Source: Myxococcota bacterium (lineage in GTDB: Bacteria; Myxococcota_A; Polyangia; Polyangiales; Polyangiaceae). From it: a stretch of DNA of 62,006 bases. Of the stretch, positions 8,241 through 16,705 are shown piece after piece. Position 1 is the first letter of the stretch, and each line of letters opens with the position of its first letter. The stretch spans positions 1 through 62,006 of the forward strand of contig CAUJFL010000373.1 in the NCBI GenBank assembly GCA_963169165.1. The letters run 5' to 3'. Under the pieces are notes generated by a model. The model was not told the DNA's origin, did no database searches, and saw only the letters and a list, made by a program, of their open reading frames with translations. The position numbers and the translations under genes are program-made.

Positions 8241-10424
8241 ATGCGCCGGGCCACACTATCCACACTCTTTACGAGCACGCTCCTCGTCGCCGCGTGCGGC
8301 GGGACGGCCGACACGGTCAGCAACGACGACCCCGGCGCGACCGCGGGCTCCTCGGGCGCGACCGCGGGCGCGAGCGGGACCTCCTCGGGAGGGCAGACGG
8401 GCGGCGGCGGCGCGGGCGGAGGTGGCGGGACGAGCCCCGGCGGCGCGAGCGGCCAGGGCGGCGCGAGCGGCCAGGGCGGCGCGATGGGGTGCAACGGCCC
8501 CGTGGGGAAGCCAGGCTCGAAGGCGCTGCTGTTCGACGGCGTCGACGATCACGTCACGATGGGCAACGCGAAGGGCCTCGGGCTCTCGACCTTCACGCTC
8601 GAGGCGTGGGTGCGCCGCGACGGCGCGGGCAAGGCGCTGTCGAGCGGCGTCGGCGGGCTCGAGCTGGTCCCCATCGTCGGCAAGGGGCGCGGCGAGAACG
8701 ACGGGAGCACGGTCGACTGCAACTACACCTTCGGCTTCGTCGGGGAGCGGCTCGGCGTCGACTTCGAGGACCTCGACGACGGCGACAACCACCCTCTCGT
8801 CGGCAGCAGACCCATCACGCGCGGCGAGTGGCACCACGTCGCCGCGACGTTCGACGGAAAGCAGCTGCGCCTCTACGTCGACGGCGCCCTCGACGCGTCG
8901 CTGCCCACCACCGCCAAGCCTCGGGCCGACAGCGTCCAGCACTTCGCGATCGGCGCTGGGCTCGACTCGAAGGGGACGGCGTCTGGCGCCTTCCACGGGG
9001 CGATCGACGAGGTGCGCGTGTGGAGCGTGGCCCGCACCGCGCAGCAGCTCGCGACGTCGGCCTTCACCACGGTGGGCGCGACCGCGGGCCTCGTCGGGAG
9101 CTGGTCGTTCGAGGACGGCACCGCGAAGGACTCGCTGGGAGGCGCGATCACCGGGACCCTCGAGGGCCCGGCGCCGCTGTCCCCGGGCGCCCCGATCGAC
9201 ATGGGCGCGCCCCCCGTCCTCTCGGGCGGAGCGCCGACCGGCGGCGCGGTCGTCTCGCCTCCGTCGATCGACCTCGAGGTTTCGGTGGACGACCAGGACG
9301 GCGGCGCGCTCGAGGCCGAGTTCTATCTTCGGTCGATCACCGACGCCGACGACTTCACCATGGTCGTCCTGCCCGACACTCAATACTACACCGAAGAGCA
9401 GAACGACTGGCGCAAACACTTCTACGCGCAGACCAAATGGATCGTCGACAACCGAAAAGCGTACAACATCGTCGGCGTCATCCACAACGGTGACATCACC
9501 GACACCGGCCAGAAGAATGAATCAGAGTGGAAGGTCGCTGACACGGCCATGTCCGCGCTCGAGGATCCGGCGACGACGACGCTGGCCGACGGGATCCCGT
9601 TCGCGGTCACGATCGGCAACCACGACAACAAGAACCTCTCCGGCGACTCGGTCACCGGCAACACCGAGTACTTCAACAAATACTTCGGCATCAAGCGCTT
9701 CTCCGGGCGCGCCTACTATGGCGGCCACTACGGCTCGAAGAAGAACGACGAGAGCTACGTCACCTTCACGGCTGGCGGCCTCGACTTCTTGATCGTCAAC
9801 CTGCAGTACGTCGCCGACGACACTCCCTACCGTCGCGCCGTGCTCGACTGGGCGCGCGGGGTGTTCGACGGGCACCCGGACGCGTTTGGCATCGTGAACT
9901 CGCACGGCATCATCAAGGGCGGCGCCGCGTGGCTACCGCAGGGCAAGGCGATCTACGACGCGGTCGCCGACGCCCCCAACGTCCACATCCTGACCTGCGG
10001 CCACGTCTCCGACGAAGAGCGCCGCACCGACACGAAGGATGGTCACACCATCGTCACGATGCTGGCCGACTATCAGTTCCTCGGGAAGGACTCCGATCCC
10101 AACAACGACGTGCCGAAGTACGAGGGCGGCTCCGGCTACATGCGCATCTGGGAGTTCTCCCCCAAGAACGGCGAGCTCACCGTGCGCACGTACTCGCCGT
10201 CACTCAAGAAGTGGCAGACCGACGCGGCCAGCGAGTTCACCATCAAGGTCCCGCTGCGGGCGACCGGAGGAAAATTCACAAAACTCCCTGGCACCGTCGT
10301 CGGCAAGAGCGCCAAGGCGACGGCGCCCGGCCTGGTCGCGGGGGGCGTCTACGAGTGGTACGCGCGGGTCGGCGACTGCCAGCACAAGGTCACCTCCCCC
10401 GTCCACCGCTTCACCGCCAAGTAG
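8241..10424 (+). CDS. LamG-domain and metallophosphoesterase lipoprotein
   Basis: This 727-residue protein starts with ATG. A lipobox (LLVAACGG) is followed by a Gly/Ser/Ala linker to about residue 80. A LamG/concanavalin-like jelly-roll covers about 85-305 (FDGVDDHVTMGN, GEWHHVAATFDGKQLRLYVDG, GAIDEVRVWSVART, GSWSFEDGTAKD). A short beta region follows. A calcineurin-like phosphoesterase covers about 370-640, with metal-site motifs LPDTQYY, HNGDITD, IGNHDN, VNSHG and CGHVSDEE. The fusion suggests a surface hydrolase tethered to glycan or matrix. Substrate is unknown. The stop lies four bases from the stop of the convergent HupE/UreJ-like gene. Confidence 0.88.
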   Translation: MRRATLSTLFTSTLLVAACGGTADTVSNDDPGATAGSSGATAGASGTSSGGQTGGGGAGGGGGTSPGGASGQGGASGQGGAMGCNGPVGKPGSKALLFDGVDDHVTMGNAKGLGLSTFTLEAWVRRDGAGKALSSGVGGLELVPIVGKGRGENDGSTVDCNYTFGFVGERLGVDFEDLDDGDNHPLVGSRPITRGEWHHVAATFDGKQLRLYVDGALDASLPTTAKPRADSVQHFAIGAGLDSKGTASGAFHGAIDEVRVWSVARTAQQLATSAFTTVGATAGLVGSWSFEDGTAKDSLGGAITGTLEGPAPLSPGAPIDMGAPPVLSGGAPTGGAVVSPPSIDLEVSVDDQDGGALEAEFYLRSITDADDFTMVVLPDTQYYTEEQNDWRKHFYAQTKWIVDNRKAYNIVGVIHNGDITDTGQKNESEWKVADTAMSALEDPATTTLADGIPFAVTIGNHDNKNLSGDSVTGNTEYFNKYFGIKRFSGRAYYGGHYGSKKNDESYVTFTAGGLDFLIVNLQYVADDTPYRRAVLDWARGVFDGHPDAFGIVNSHGIIKGGAAWLPQGKAIYDAVADAPNVHILTCGHVSDEERRTDTKDGHTIVTMLADYQFLGKDSDPNNDVPKYEGGSGYMRIWEFSPKNGELTVRTYSPSLKKWQTDAASEFTIKVPLRATGGKFTKLPGTVVGKSAKATAPGLVAGGVYEWYARVGDCQHKVTSPVHRFTAK
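8442..8477 (+). repeat. two perfect 18-bp tandem units in the lipoprotein linker
   Basis: The unit GGCGCGAGCGGCCAGGGC occurs twice in direct succession (8442-8459 and 8460-8477). It encodes GASGQG twice within the flexible linker after the lipobox of the LamG-phosphoesterase gene. It is in frame, so copy-number change would lengthen or shorten the linker without disrupting the protein. Confidence 0.9.
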
Positions 10425-10428
10425 GCGC

Positions 10429-11406
10429 TCACCAGCCCAGCAGCCCCAGCGTCCGCTCGAGCGTCCAGGCCGCTCCGGCGCTGCCCGCGGCCACCAGCGC
10501 CGCGCGTCGGGCGAGCTGCGCGCGCGCCGTGAGCGCACGCTGCGCGCCCTGCCACGCGAGCGCGAGGGCGGCGCAGAAGGCGAGCTGGGTCAGCTCGACG
10601 CCGACATGAAACGCACCGAGCGCGAGCCACAGGCCCTCACGGGGGAACCCCGCCTCTCCCAGCGCGGACGCGAACCCGAGGCCGTGGAGGAGCCCGAAGC
10701 AACCGGACGCGACGAACGGCGCGCGCGCGACGAGGCTCGGCGGGCCCACGACGCCGGCGCGCAGGGCCTCGCGGGCCATCAGCACCACGCTGAGCGCGAT
10801 CATCCCCTCGATCGGCGCGACGGGGAGCGACAGCGCGCCCGACGCCGAGAGGCCCAGCGACGCCGCGTGCCCCGCCGAGAACGCCGTGATCGCGAGGACG
10901 AGCGCGCGGGGGCGCCGCACCAGGCACACGAGGCAGAGCAGAAACGCGAGGTGGTCCGGGCCGCCCGCCAGGTGCCGCGCGCCGAGGACGGCCCACGCGG
11001 CGGCGACGCGGAGCCCACCGCCGTCGTCGAGGGTGAACGGCGCGTCTCCCTCGATCACGCGGTCCGTGTGAGCTCCACCGCGGCCGGTGAACGACACGAT
11101 CATCCGCGCGCCCGCCCCGCCGCGCTCGAGCCCCTCGAACGCCATCTGCGCGGAGAACGCGCCCGGCGCGCACGCGAGCGTCTGCGCGCGCTCGTCGACG
11201 ACGCAGCCCGCCGGGAACCTCACGCGCACCACCGACCCCGGCGCGCGCGTGTCGACGGGCTGGGTCAGGCGAAACCGATGGGTCGCCGCGCTGCCCGTCG
11301 CCGCCTCTACGATCGCGAGCACCCCGGGATCGAAGTCGTGCGCGCGGGCCCTCGCCGTGAAGAGCGTCAGCGCGACGAGCGCGAGCCACCCGCGCGCGGC
11401 CCTCAT
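10429..11406 (-). CDS. HupE/UreJ-like membrane protein, second paralogue
   Basis: This 325-residue protein starts with ATG at 11406, overlapping the stop of the isomerase gene in an ATGA junction. A signal peptide ends near ARAHDF. A periplasmic domain of about 120 residues follows. Then comes the membrane block with ARHLAGGPDHLAFLL, TAFSAGHAASLGL and FGLLHGLGFASAL, the same three conserved positions as in the paralogue at 918-2024. The usual EHI...GYDH entry motif reads ARHLAGGPDH here. The steady pairing with a peptidyl-prolyl isomerase suggests the periplasmic domain, or a partner protein, needs folding help; that is inference. Confidence 0.8.
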   Translation of the reverse strand: MRAARGWLALVALTLFTARARAHDFDPGVLAIVEAATGSAATHRFRLTQPVDTRAPGSVVRVRFPAGCVVDERAQTLACAPGAFSAQMAFEGLERGGAGARMIVSFTGRGGAHTDRVIEGDAPFTLDDGGGLRVAAAWAVLGARHLAGGPDHLAFLLCLVCLVRRPRALVLAITAFSAGHAASLGLSASGALSLPVAPIEGMIALSVVLMAREALRAGVVGPPSLVARAPFVASGCFGLLHGLGFASALGEAGFPREGLWLALGAFHVGVELTQLAFCAALALAWQGAQRALTARAQLARRAALVAAGSAGAAWTLERTLGLLGW

Positions 11407-12245
11407 GGCGTGACGACCGCCCGCGCCCTCAGCTCGGAGACGCGCGCCCGCAGCGCGGCGTCCCGGCGTCGTTCGAAGAGATCGGCCGCCACGTCCGCGC
11501 GCACGGCCTCGAACGGCGGAGTCTCGCCGGCCGTCCGACGCTCGACCCGGAGCAGGTGCAGACCATGACGAGACTCGCGGAGCAGCCACCGCCCGATCGG
11601 CGCCGAGTCGAGCCCCGACGCGAAGGCCGGTCCGAAGCGCTCGGCGAGATCGGCGAGCGAGCGCTGGCGGTACCTCCGACCGCCCGCGAAGGGATCGCCG
11701 AGCCCCGCCGGATCGACGCCGCGCTCGAGCTCGGCGAGCAAGAGCTCGGCGCGCGCCCGCGCCGCGCCGTCATTCCCCGAGACGAACACCTGGACGAGCT
11801 CGAGCAGCGCGGGCCTGTCCCATCGCTCGCCGTGCGCGGCGTGGTGCGCGCGCAGCTCGGCGTCGGTCGGCTCGGTCAGCACGATGGAAGCGCCGAGCAC
11901 CGCCAGCGTCTTGGCGGCGACGCGCTGGCGCACCTTCGGATCGTCGCGGTCGAGGCCGAGCCGCAGGCCCTCGCGAAACAGGACCTCCTCCTCGACGTAG
12001 GCGTCGAGCGCGCGGAGCCGCTCGGGCTCGGTCGGCGCGCGCCCCTCGGCGGCGAAGAACGTGTCCGTCACGCCCTTCTGCACCGCGGCGTCGAGGACGA
12101 TCGGGCCGTCACGCCGGGCGACCTCGGCACCCCGCGGCCGCGCGCGGTCGAGCGCGAACAGCGCCGCGCCGAGGAAGAAGAACGCGACGAGGGGCTCGCG
12201 GGCGATCTTCGACAGCGTCGACGGCGCGCGACCGGGCTGGCTCAC
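11403..12245 (-). CDS. membrane-anchored peptidyl-prolyl cis-trans isomerase, parvulin (PpiC/SurA) type
   Basis: This 280-residue protein uses a GTG start at 12245 that overlaps the upstream stop (GTGA). A single N-terminal membrane anchor (REPLVAFFFLGAALFALDRA) is followed by a helical SurA-like N domain (DTFFAAEGRAPTEPERLRA, EEEVLFREGLRLGLDRDD). The degraded parvulin domain lies at about 150-265, with PALLELVQVFVS, SLADLAERFGPAFASGL, PIGRWLLRESRHGLHLLRVE and an AVRADVAADL end helix. Parvulins catalyse prolyl isomerisation and act as periplasmic chaperones. It sits between an unknown gene and a HupE/UreJ-like gene in one translationally coupled unit. Confidence 0.8.
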   Translation of the reverse strand: MSQPGRAPSTLSKIAREPLVAFFFLGAALFALDRARPRGAEVARRDGPIVLDAAVQKGVTDTFFAAEGRAPTEPERLRALDAYVEEEVLFREGLRLGLDRDDPKVRQRVAAKTLAVLGASIVLTEPTDAELRAHHAAHGERWDRPALLELVQVFVSGNDGAARARAELLLAELERGVDPAGLGDPFAGGRRYRQRSLADLAERFGPAFASGLDSAPIGRWLLRESRHGLHLLRVERRTAGETPPFEAVRADVAADLFERRRDAALRARVSELRARAVVTP

Positions 12246-12820
12246 GCCGACCAGTCGGTGCGGCCCGCGGCGCGGTCGGGCGGCGTGACCGCGTACGACA
12301 GCGCGATGATCTCGGTCAGCGCGAGCCGATAGATCGCGTCGATCGCGTCGACCTCCGCGCGAGCCTCCAGCCCCTCGTTGGCCACCGACACGTGCTCCCG
12401 CACGAACCTCACGATGTCGGGTTGCTCCATCGCGACGACGTCATCGGTCTCGACCGGATCGTCGGGCGCGCCGCGTCGGAGCTCCGCGTCGAAGGCGAGC
12501 GACTCCTCGACCGCGGCGAGATCCTGCTCGGAGACCTCACCGAGCCGCGCCCCGAACAGCTCGTCGAAGCTCATCCACACCGACAGCGTCAAGAAGTAGC
12601 CGAGCGAGAGCGCCGTCTCGGGCATCGGGCGAGCGAGCGCGTCGGCCACCCGCGCAGACAGCGATCCCTGCGTCTCCTCGAAGCGCGCGAACGCCTCCTC
12701 GAACCGCGCTTCGCTCTCGTCATCGTCCTCGGCGAGCAGGCCCTCCACGTGCTCGAGCGTCGCGGACGAAACCCGCGCGTGCGGCGGGACAGGACGGATC
12801 GCGGCTCGACGAACCCACAT
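12242..12820 (-). CDS. acidic protein of unknown function, first gene of the isomerase operon
   Basis: From the ATG at 12820 this gene encodes 192 residues beginning MWVRRAAIRP. The protein is strongly acidic and mostly helical (LLAEDDDESEARFEEAFARFEE, EQDLAAVEESLAFDAELR). It has no signal peptide and no clear membrane span, although SLGYFLTLSVWMSF is hydrophobic. I do not recognise a family. Its stop overlaps the GTG of the isomerase gene, so the three genes from 12820 to 10429 form one coupled unit. A TTG further upstream would add 12 residues and is less likely. Confidence 0.65.
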   Translation of the reverse strand: MWVRRAAIRPVPPHARVSSATLEHVEGLLAEDDDESEARFEEAFARFEETQGSLSARVADALARPMPETALSLGYFLTLSVWMSFDELFGARLGEVSEQDLAAVEESLAFDAELRRGAPDDPVETDDVVAMEQPDIVRFVREHVSVANEGLEARAEVDAIDAIYRLALTEIIALSYAVTPPDRAAGRTDWSA

Positions 12821-12954
12821 CCCGGCTAACGTATCGGGTCGGCCGTTGGCCCCCAAGGGGTGTTCGAGGGGCTCGCGCAGAACAGCGACAAGCAGTTGAT
12901 TTCATTGACCTCGTGTGGTGCTTCCTTGACTCATCCGGCCCCCTCCCGTACCCC

Positions 12955-13800
12955 ATGGAGAGGCGCATGTTGGGTCACTTCGCTCCCGCCTATCTGGTGG
13001 CCTCCCCGGCGCGGAGCAAGCACCTCGTCGGGCTCGCGCCCCGGATGGCGCCGTCGGCGGTGCGCGTGCCCCACCCGAAGCTCAGGGGCTCTCCGGTCCC
13101 GTTCGCGCCGAAGCGGCCTCAGGTGTTCGTCCACGAGGGGGTGCGTCAGGCGCTCGAGCGGCGCATCGAGTCGGCGCTCGGGGCGCCCGCGGCGCTGCAC
13201 GTCAACGACAACGTGCGCAGCGTCGTCACGGTCCGTCGACGGCAGGGGCAGCTGCGGGTCGGCGTCCACCACATGTTCCTCGACGCGCCTGCTCCCGTGC
13301 TCGGGGCGCTCGCGCGGTACGTCGTCGAAGGAGACCGCGACGCCTCGATCCTGGTGGGGCAGTTCGTCGACGCGCACCACCACCGCCTGCGGGCCGAGCG
13401 CGCTCCTTTCTTGCCGCTGCAGACCAAGGGCCAGTGCCACGATCTCTCGCGGCTCTTCCAGCGGCTCAACGCGCGCTACTTCGGCGGGGCGCACGACGCG
13501 CTCGTCTCCTGGGGCCGAAAGACCCGCTCGCGGCGCGCCCACCCCCGCAAGTCGATCAAGCTCGGCAGCTACAGCGCGGTCGAGCGGCTGATCCGCATCC
13601 ACCCGGTGCTCGATCGACCCTGGGTGCCGCGCTACTTCGTCGAGTACGTGCTGTTCCACGAGATGCTGCATCACGCGCTGGCGGGTCGGCAGCAGCGGCT
13701 GCACTCCCCCGAGTTTCGCGAGCGCGAGGCGCAGTTCGCCGCGTTCGAGCAGGCGACCAAGTGGGAGCGGGCGCACCTCGCGCGGCTGCTGCGCGCTTGA
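12955..13800 (+). CDS. SprT-like zinc metalloprotease-family protein
   Basis: From ATG 12955 the product has 281 residues; ATG 12967 is also possible, and the open frame extends a little upstream. The C-terminal third shows the SprT layout: LSRLFQRLNARYFGG, a basic stretch with WGRKTRSRR, SYSAVERLIRIHPVLD, the zinc motif VLFHEMLHHAL (HExxH), and HSPEFREREAQF. SprT-family proteins are HExxH metalloproteases or metal-binding proteins; eukaryotic Spartan cuts DNA-protein crosslinks. An N-terminal domain of about 160 residues is not recognised. The stop codon abuts the GTG of the radical SAM gene with no gap, implying coupled expression. Confidence 0.7.
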   Translation: MERRMLGHFAPAYLVASPARSKHLVGLAPRMAPSAVRVPHPKLRGSPVPFAPKRPQVFVHEGVRQALERRIESALGAPAALHVNDNVRSVVTVRRRQGQLRVGVHHMFLDAPAPVLGALARYVVEGDRDASILVGQFVDAHHHRLRAERAPFLPLQTKGQCHDLSRLFQRLNARYFGGAHDALVSWGRKTRSRRAHPRKSIKLGSYSAVERLIRIHPVLDRPWVPRYFVEYVLFHEMLHHALAGRQQRLHSPEFREREAQFAAFEQATKWERAHLARLLRA

Positions 13801-15288
13801 GTGGCTGATCCCCGCGCCCGCGTGCGCGCCCGGCTCGCGATGGAGATCGGGCGCATCGAGAAGCAGGCGCCTGTCGCGGTCGCGCTCGCGTATCCGTCGC
13901 CGTACCCGGTCGCGATGTCGAGCCTCGGCTTCCAGCGCGTCTACCGAGCGCTCCAGGAAGCAACGGGCGTGATGTGCGAGCGGATCTTCTTGCCGGACGA
14001 TCTGCGCGAGCCTGGGCCGGGCGCCACGACGTACGAGTCGGGTCGGCCGCTCTCGGCGCACCGGACCGTGGCGTTCAGCGTCGCGTACGAGCTCGAGATC
14101 GCGGGGGTCGTCCAGCTGCTCGATCTCGCGGGCGTGCCCGCGCTGGCAGAGGAGCGAGACGATCGTCACCCGTTCGTGCTCGCGGGCGGCCCGCTGACGT
14201 TCTCCAACCCGCTGCCGCTGTCGCCGTTCGTCGACGCGATCGTCATGGGCGAGGCCGAGGGGCTCATCGCGGAGGTGTGCCGGACCATCGACGCCTCGCC
14301 GACCAACGCCGCGGCGCGCGCCGCGCTCGCGAAGCTGCCGCACGTGTTCGTCCCCGAGGCGCACGGGGCCGAGCTGCCCGAGAGCGCGAAGGCGGACGCG
14401 TCGCTGCTGCCCGCGTGGGCGCCGATCCGAACGCCCGACACCGCGCTCTCGGGGATGTTCTTGATCGAGACCGAGCGCGGGTGCTCCCGAAAGTGCACCT
14501 ACTGCGTGATGCGCAGATCGACCAACGGCGGCATGCGCCTCGTCCCGATGGACGCCATCCTCGACCGCGTCCCGCGCGACGCAGACAAGGTCGGCCGCGT
14601 CGGCGCCGCCGTCAGCGATCACCCGAAGATCGTCGAAATCGTCACCGCGTTCACCGAGCGCGGCGCGAGCGTGGGGCTGTCGAGCCTGCGGCCGGATCGC
14701 CTGTCCGACGCGTTCGTCGCCGCGCTCGCGGCGAACGGCTCGCGCGCGCTCACGACCGCGATGGATGGCCCGAGCGAGCGACTGCGCCGCATGCTCGAGC
14801 GGAACGCCAAGGAGACTCACCTCGTGCGGGTCGCCGAGCGAGCGAAGGCGCACGGGATGAGCCGCTTCAAGCTCTACCTGATGCTGGGCCTGCCCACCGA
14901 GACGAGCGAGGACATCGACGAGTGCGTGCGGCTGTCGGTCGAGCTGTCGCGCGTCCTGCCGCTGTCGCTCGGGATCGCGCCGTTCTGCGCCAAGCGCAAC
15001 ACGCCAATGGACGGCGCCCCGTTCGCGGGCGTCGACGTGGTCGACGATCGGCTGGACCGCCTGCGCCGTGGCCTGAGGGGGCGCGTCGAGGTGCGCGCGA
15101 CCAGCGCCAAGTGGGCGTGGGTCGAGTACGTGCTGGCGCAGGGCGCGGCGGCAGAGGGCCGCGCGCTGCTCGACGCGGTCCGAGACGGTGCGTCGTACGC
15201 CAGCTACAAGCGCGCGTTCGCGAGGCTGCCCGAGGGGCGCGAGCGCCGCCGGCTGCGCGTGGTCGAGGTGGAGGGTCGCCCGACGTGA
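13801..15288 (+). CDS. radical SAM enzyme with B12-binding-like N-terminal domain
   Basis: This 495-residue protein uses GTG directly after the upstream stop. Residues 1-180 resemble a cobalamin-binding-like Rossmann domain (VALAYPSPYPVAMSSLGFQRV, VLAGGPLTFSNPLPLSPFVD, GEAEGLI). The radical SAM core starts at about 220 with LIETERGCSRKCTYCVMR, whose three cysteines are spaced C-x3-C-x2-C and would hold the 4Fe-4S cluster. SSLRPDRLSD and YLMLGLPTETSEDI are further core strands. The layout matches the TIGR03960-like group of uncharacterised radical SAM proteins. Substrate is unknown. Cotranscription with the SprT-like gene is likely. Confidence 0.82.
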   Translation: MADPRARVRARLAMEIGRIEKQAPVAVALAYPSPYPVAMSSLGFQRVYRALQEATGVMCERIFLPDDLREPGPGATTYESGRPLSAHRTVAFSVAYELEIAGVVQLLDLAGVPALAEERDDRHPFVLAGGPLTFSNPLPLSPFVDAIVMGEAEGLIAEVCRTIDASPTNAAARAALAKLPHVFVPEAHGAELPESAKADASLLPAWAPIRTPDTALSGMFLIETERGCSRKCTYCVMRRSTNGGMRLVPMDAILDRVPRDADKVGRVGAAVSDHPKIVEIVTAFTERGASVGLSSLRPDRLSDAFVAALAANGSRALTTAMDGPSERLRRMLERNAKETHLVRVAERAKAHGMSRFKLYLMLGLPTETSEDIDECVRLSVELSRVLPLSLGIAPFCAKRNTPMDGAPFAGVDVVDDRLDRLRRGLRGRVEVRATSAKWAWVEYVLAQGAAAEGRALLDAVRDGASYASYKRAFARLPEGRERRRLRVVEVEGRPT

Positions 15289-16042
15289 CGCCGAGCGCCG
15301 CGCGCGCGGGTGTCTTCCGCGTCGCGCGGCTCGGCGCACCGGTCCACGGACCCTGCTCCGCATCGAAACCAGGTCGGTAAGACGCGAGCGTCCACTGGGC
15401 AGAGCGGAGCCGTGCGTCCGCGCTCGCTGGCGCGCTCGCCATGAGCCGCGCCGTCGGCCGCCCCCGAGCGAAGCCAGCGCCGTGCGCAGAGGAGGTGACG
15501 CCGCTCGTTCGCCTGTGCGCGAGACAGTACACAAGTGAACACTCGAGAACGACGACCCGCGAACCTGCGGAACGAGGACGCAACCACACGGTTCGCTCGA
15601 GCTACCAGGACCTCGGCGACTTGCCGGCCGCCCCACTGAAGCCACGGGTCGCGATCCTCCGATCTGTCGATCTCCGGCAGGGAGAGATTTCACCAACAGT
15701 CCTGCCCGACACGCCGCCCATCGCTGGTATCCAGGGGTATCCAGGGCAAGGCCATCCTCCGCTACAGGCTCGAGGATTTCGGGCCCTGGCAACCGCTGCC
15801 GCGGAAGGCGCGAAGTGCGTAGCGGTGTTGCGCCATGCGGTCACGGCGTCGGTGTCCCCGGCCGAGCGGCGCCACCTCCGCGTCGGTCGGCGGCGACGGA
15901 CCGAGGTGCGCGCGAGGCCGTCGGGGCCGCCTCCGAGTGCGCGCGCAGTCGCTCCTGCTGGCGCGCCGCACGGCGTGCGCGTCGCCGCCCGAGGCGAGCT
16001 GACGTCGCCCGCCCGCGCGTGTTGAGGTAGACGTCGCCCGAC
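15289..16042. other. 754-bp gene-poor gap of unusual composition
   Basis: No convincing gene is seen on either strand. Open frames exist because GC is high, but their codon choice is unlike the neighbours (many CCA, CGA, TCT, GTA and ATA-type codons) and their products are low-complexity or unrecognisable. The stretch 15520-15780 is noticeably richer in A and T than flanking genes. It contains the 10-bp tandem duplication at 15726-15745. It could hold a decayed gene, an untranslated RNA or simply the promoter of the TlpA-like operon at its right edge. Confidence 0.6.
15726..15745 (+). repeat. perfect 10-bp tandem duplication
   Basis: The 10-mer GGTATCCAGG occurs twice back to back inside the gene-poor gap. 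No further copies are seen alongside. It may be slippage or part of a decayed element. Confidence 0.85.
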
Positions 16043-16705
16043 GTGAACGCAAAGAGCCTCGCGCAGTTCGTGTTCATCGCGGTCGCGGCGATGGCCGTCT
16101 ATTTCTTCGTGTCGATGGCGCGCGACGCCGACGCGCGCGGCGCTTGCACCTCGGTGTGCCTGCTCGGTCCCGCGTACGCCAACCAGGATCGCCGCATCCC
16201 CGCGTTCGAGCTGCCCGATCTCGACGGCAAGCGGGTGAGCTCTGCGTCGCTGCGCGGGCGGGTCGTCGTGCTCAACTTCTGGACCAAGACGTGTCGGCCT
16301 TGCCTCGAGGAGATGCCCGCGCTCAACGATCTCGCCGAGATCGTCCGCCGCGAGGGGCTCGCCGTCGACGTCGTCACGATCTCCACCGACGCGTCGGCCG
16401 ACGACGCGCGGACGACGCTCGCCGCCGCGCTCGGCAAGCAGCCAAACTTCCGCACGCTCATCGATCCGGACGCCGCGGTCGTGTTCGACAAGTTCGGCAC
16501 GCGGCTCTACCCCGAGACGTGGCTGATCGATCGGAGCGGGCTCATCCGCCTGCGCGTCGACGGCGCGCGCGACTGGGCGAACCCGGTCGTGCTCGATCTC
16601 TTGCGGATGCTCGGCCGCCCCGGCGGAGCGTGCCCGATCACGTTCGAAGCAGGCAAGGCGCGCGGACCGTACCATGGCCTCTGCGGTGGCGACGATGCAC
16701 GCTGA
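16043..16705 (+). CDS. TlpA/ResA-like membrane-anchored thioredoxin-fold protein
   Basis: This 220-residue protein starts with GTG 16043. A single N-terminal membrane anchor (FVFIAVAAMAVYFFVSM) precedes a redoxin domain: IPAFELPDLDGKRVS, VVVLNFWTKTCRPCLEEMPAL with the CxxC redox pair (CRPC), VVTISTDA, and the cis-proline region LYPETWLIDRSG. TlpA/ResA proteins reduce disulphides outside the membrane, often for cytochrome c maturation; the target here is unknown. The end overlaps the LOG-family gene, and a glycosylase gene follows, so three unrelated functions share an operon. Confidence 0.88.
   Translation: MNAKSLAQFVFIAVAAMAVYFFVSMARDADARGACTSVCLLGPAYANQDRRIPAFELPDLDGKRVSSASLRGRVVVLNFWTKTCRPCLEEMPALNDLAEIVRREGLAVDVVTISTDASADDARTTLAAALGKQPNFRTLIDPDAAVVFDKFGTRLYPETWLIDRSGLIRLRVDGARDWANPVVLDLLRMLGRPGGACPITFEAGKARGPYHGLCGGDDAR

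Noticed and set aside
15441-16025. Forward open frame of 195 codons across the gene-poor gap
   Set aside because: Codon use differs from all real genes here, the product is not recognisable, and the frame is explained by high GC. Its reverse-strand counterpart is equally poor.
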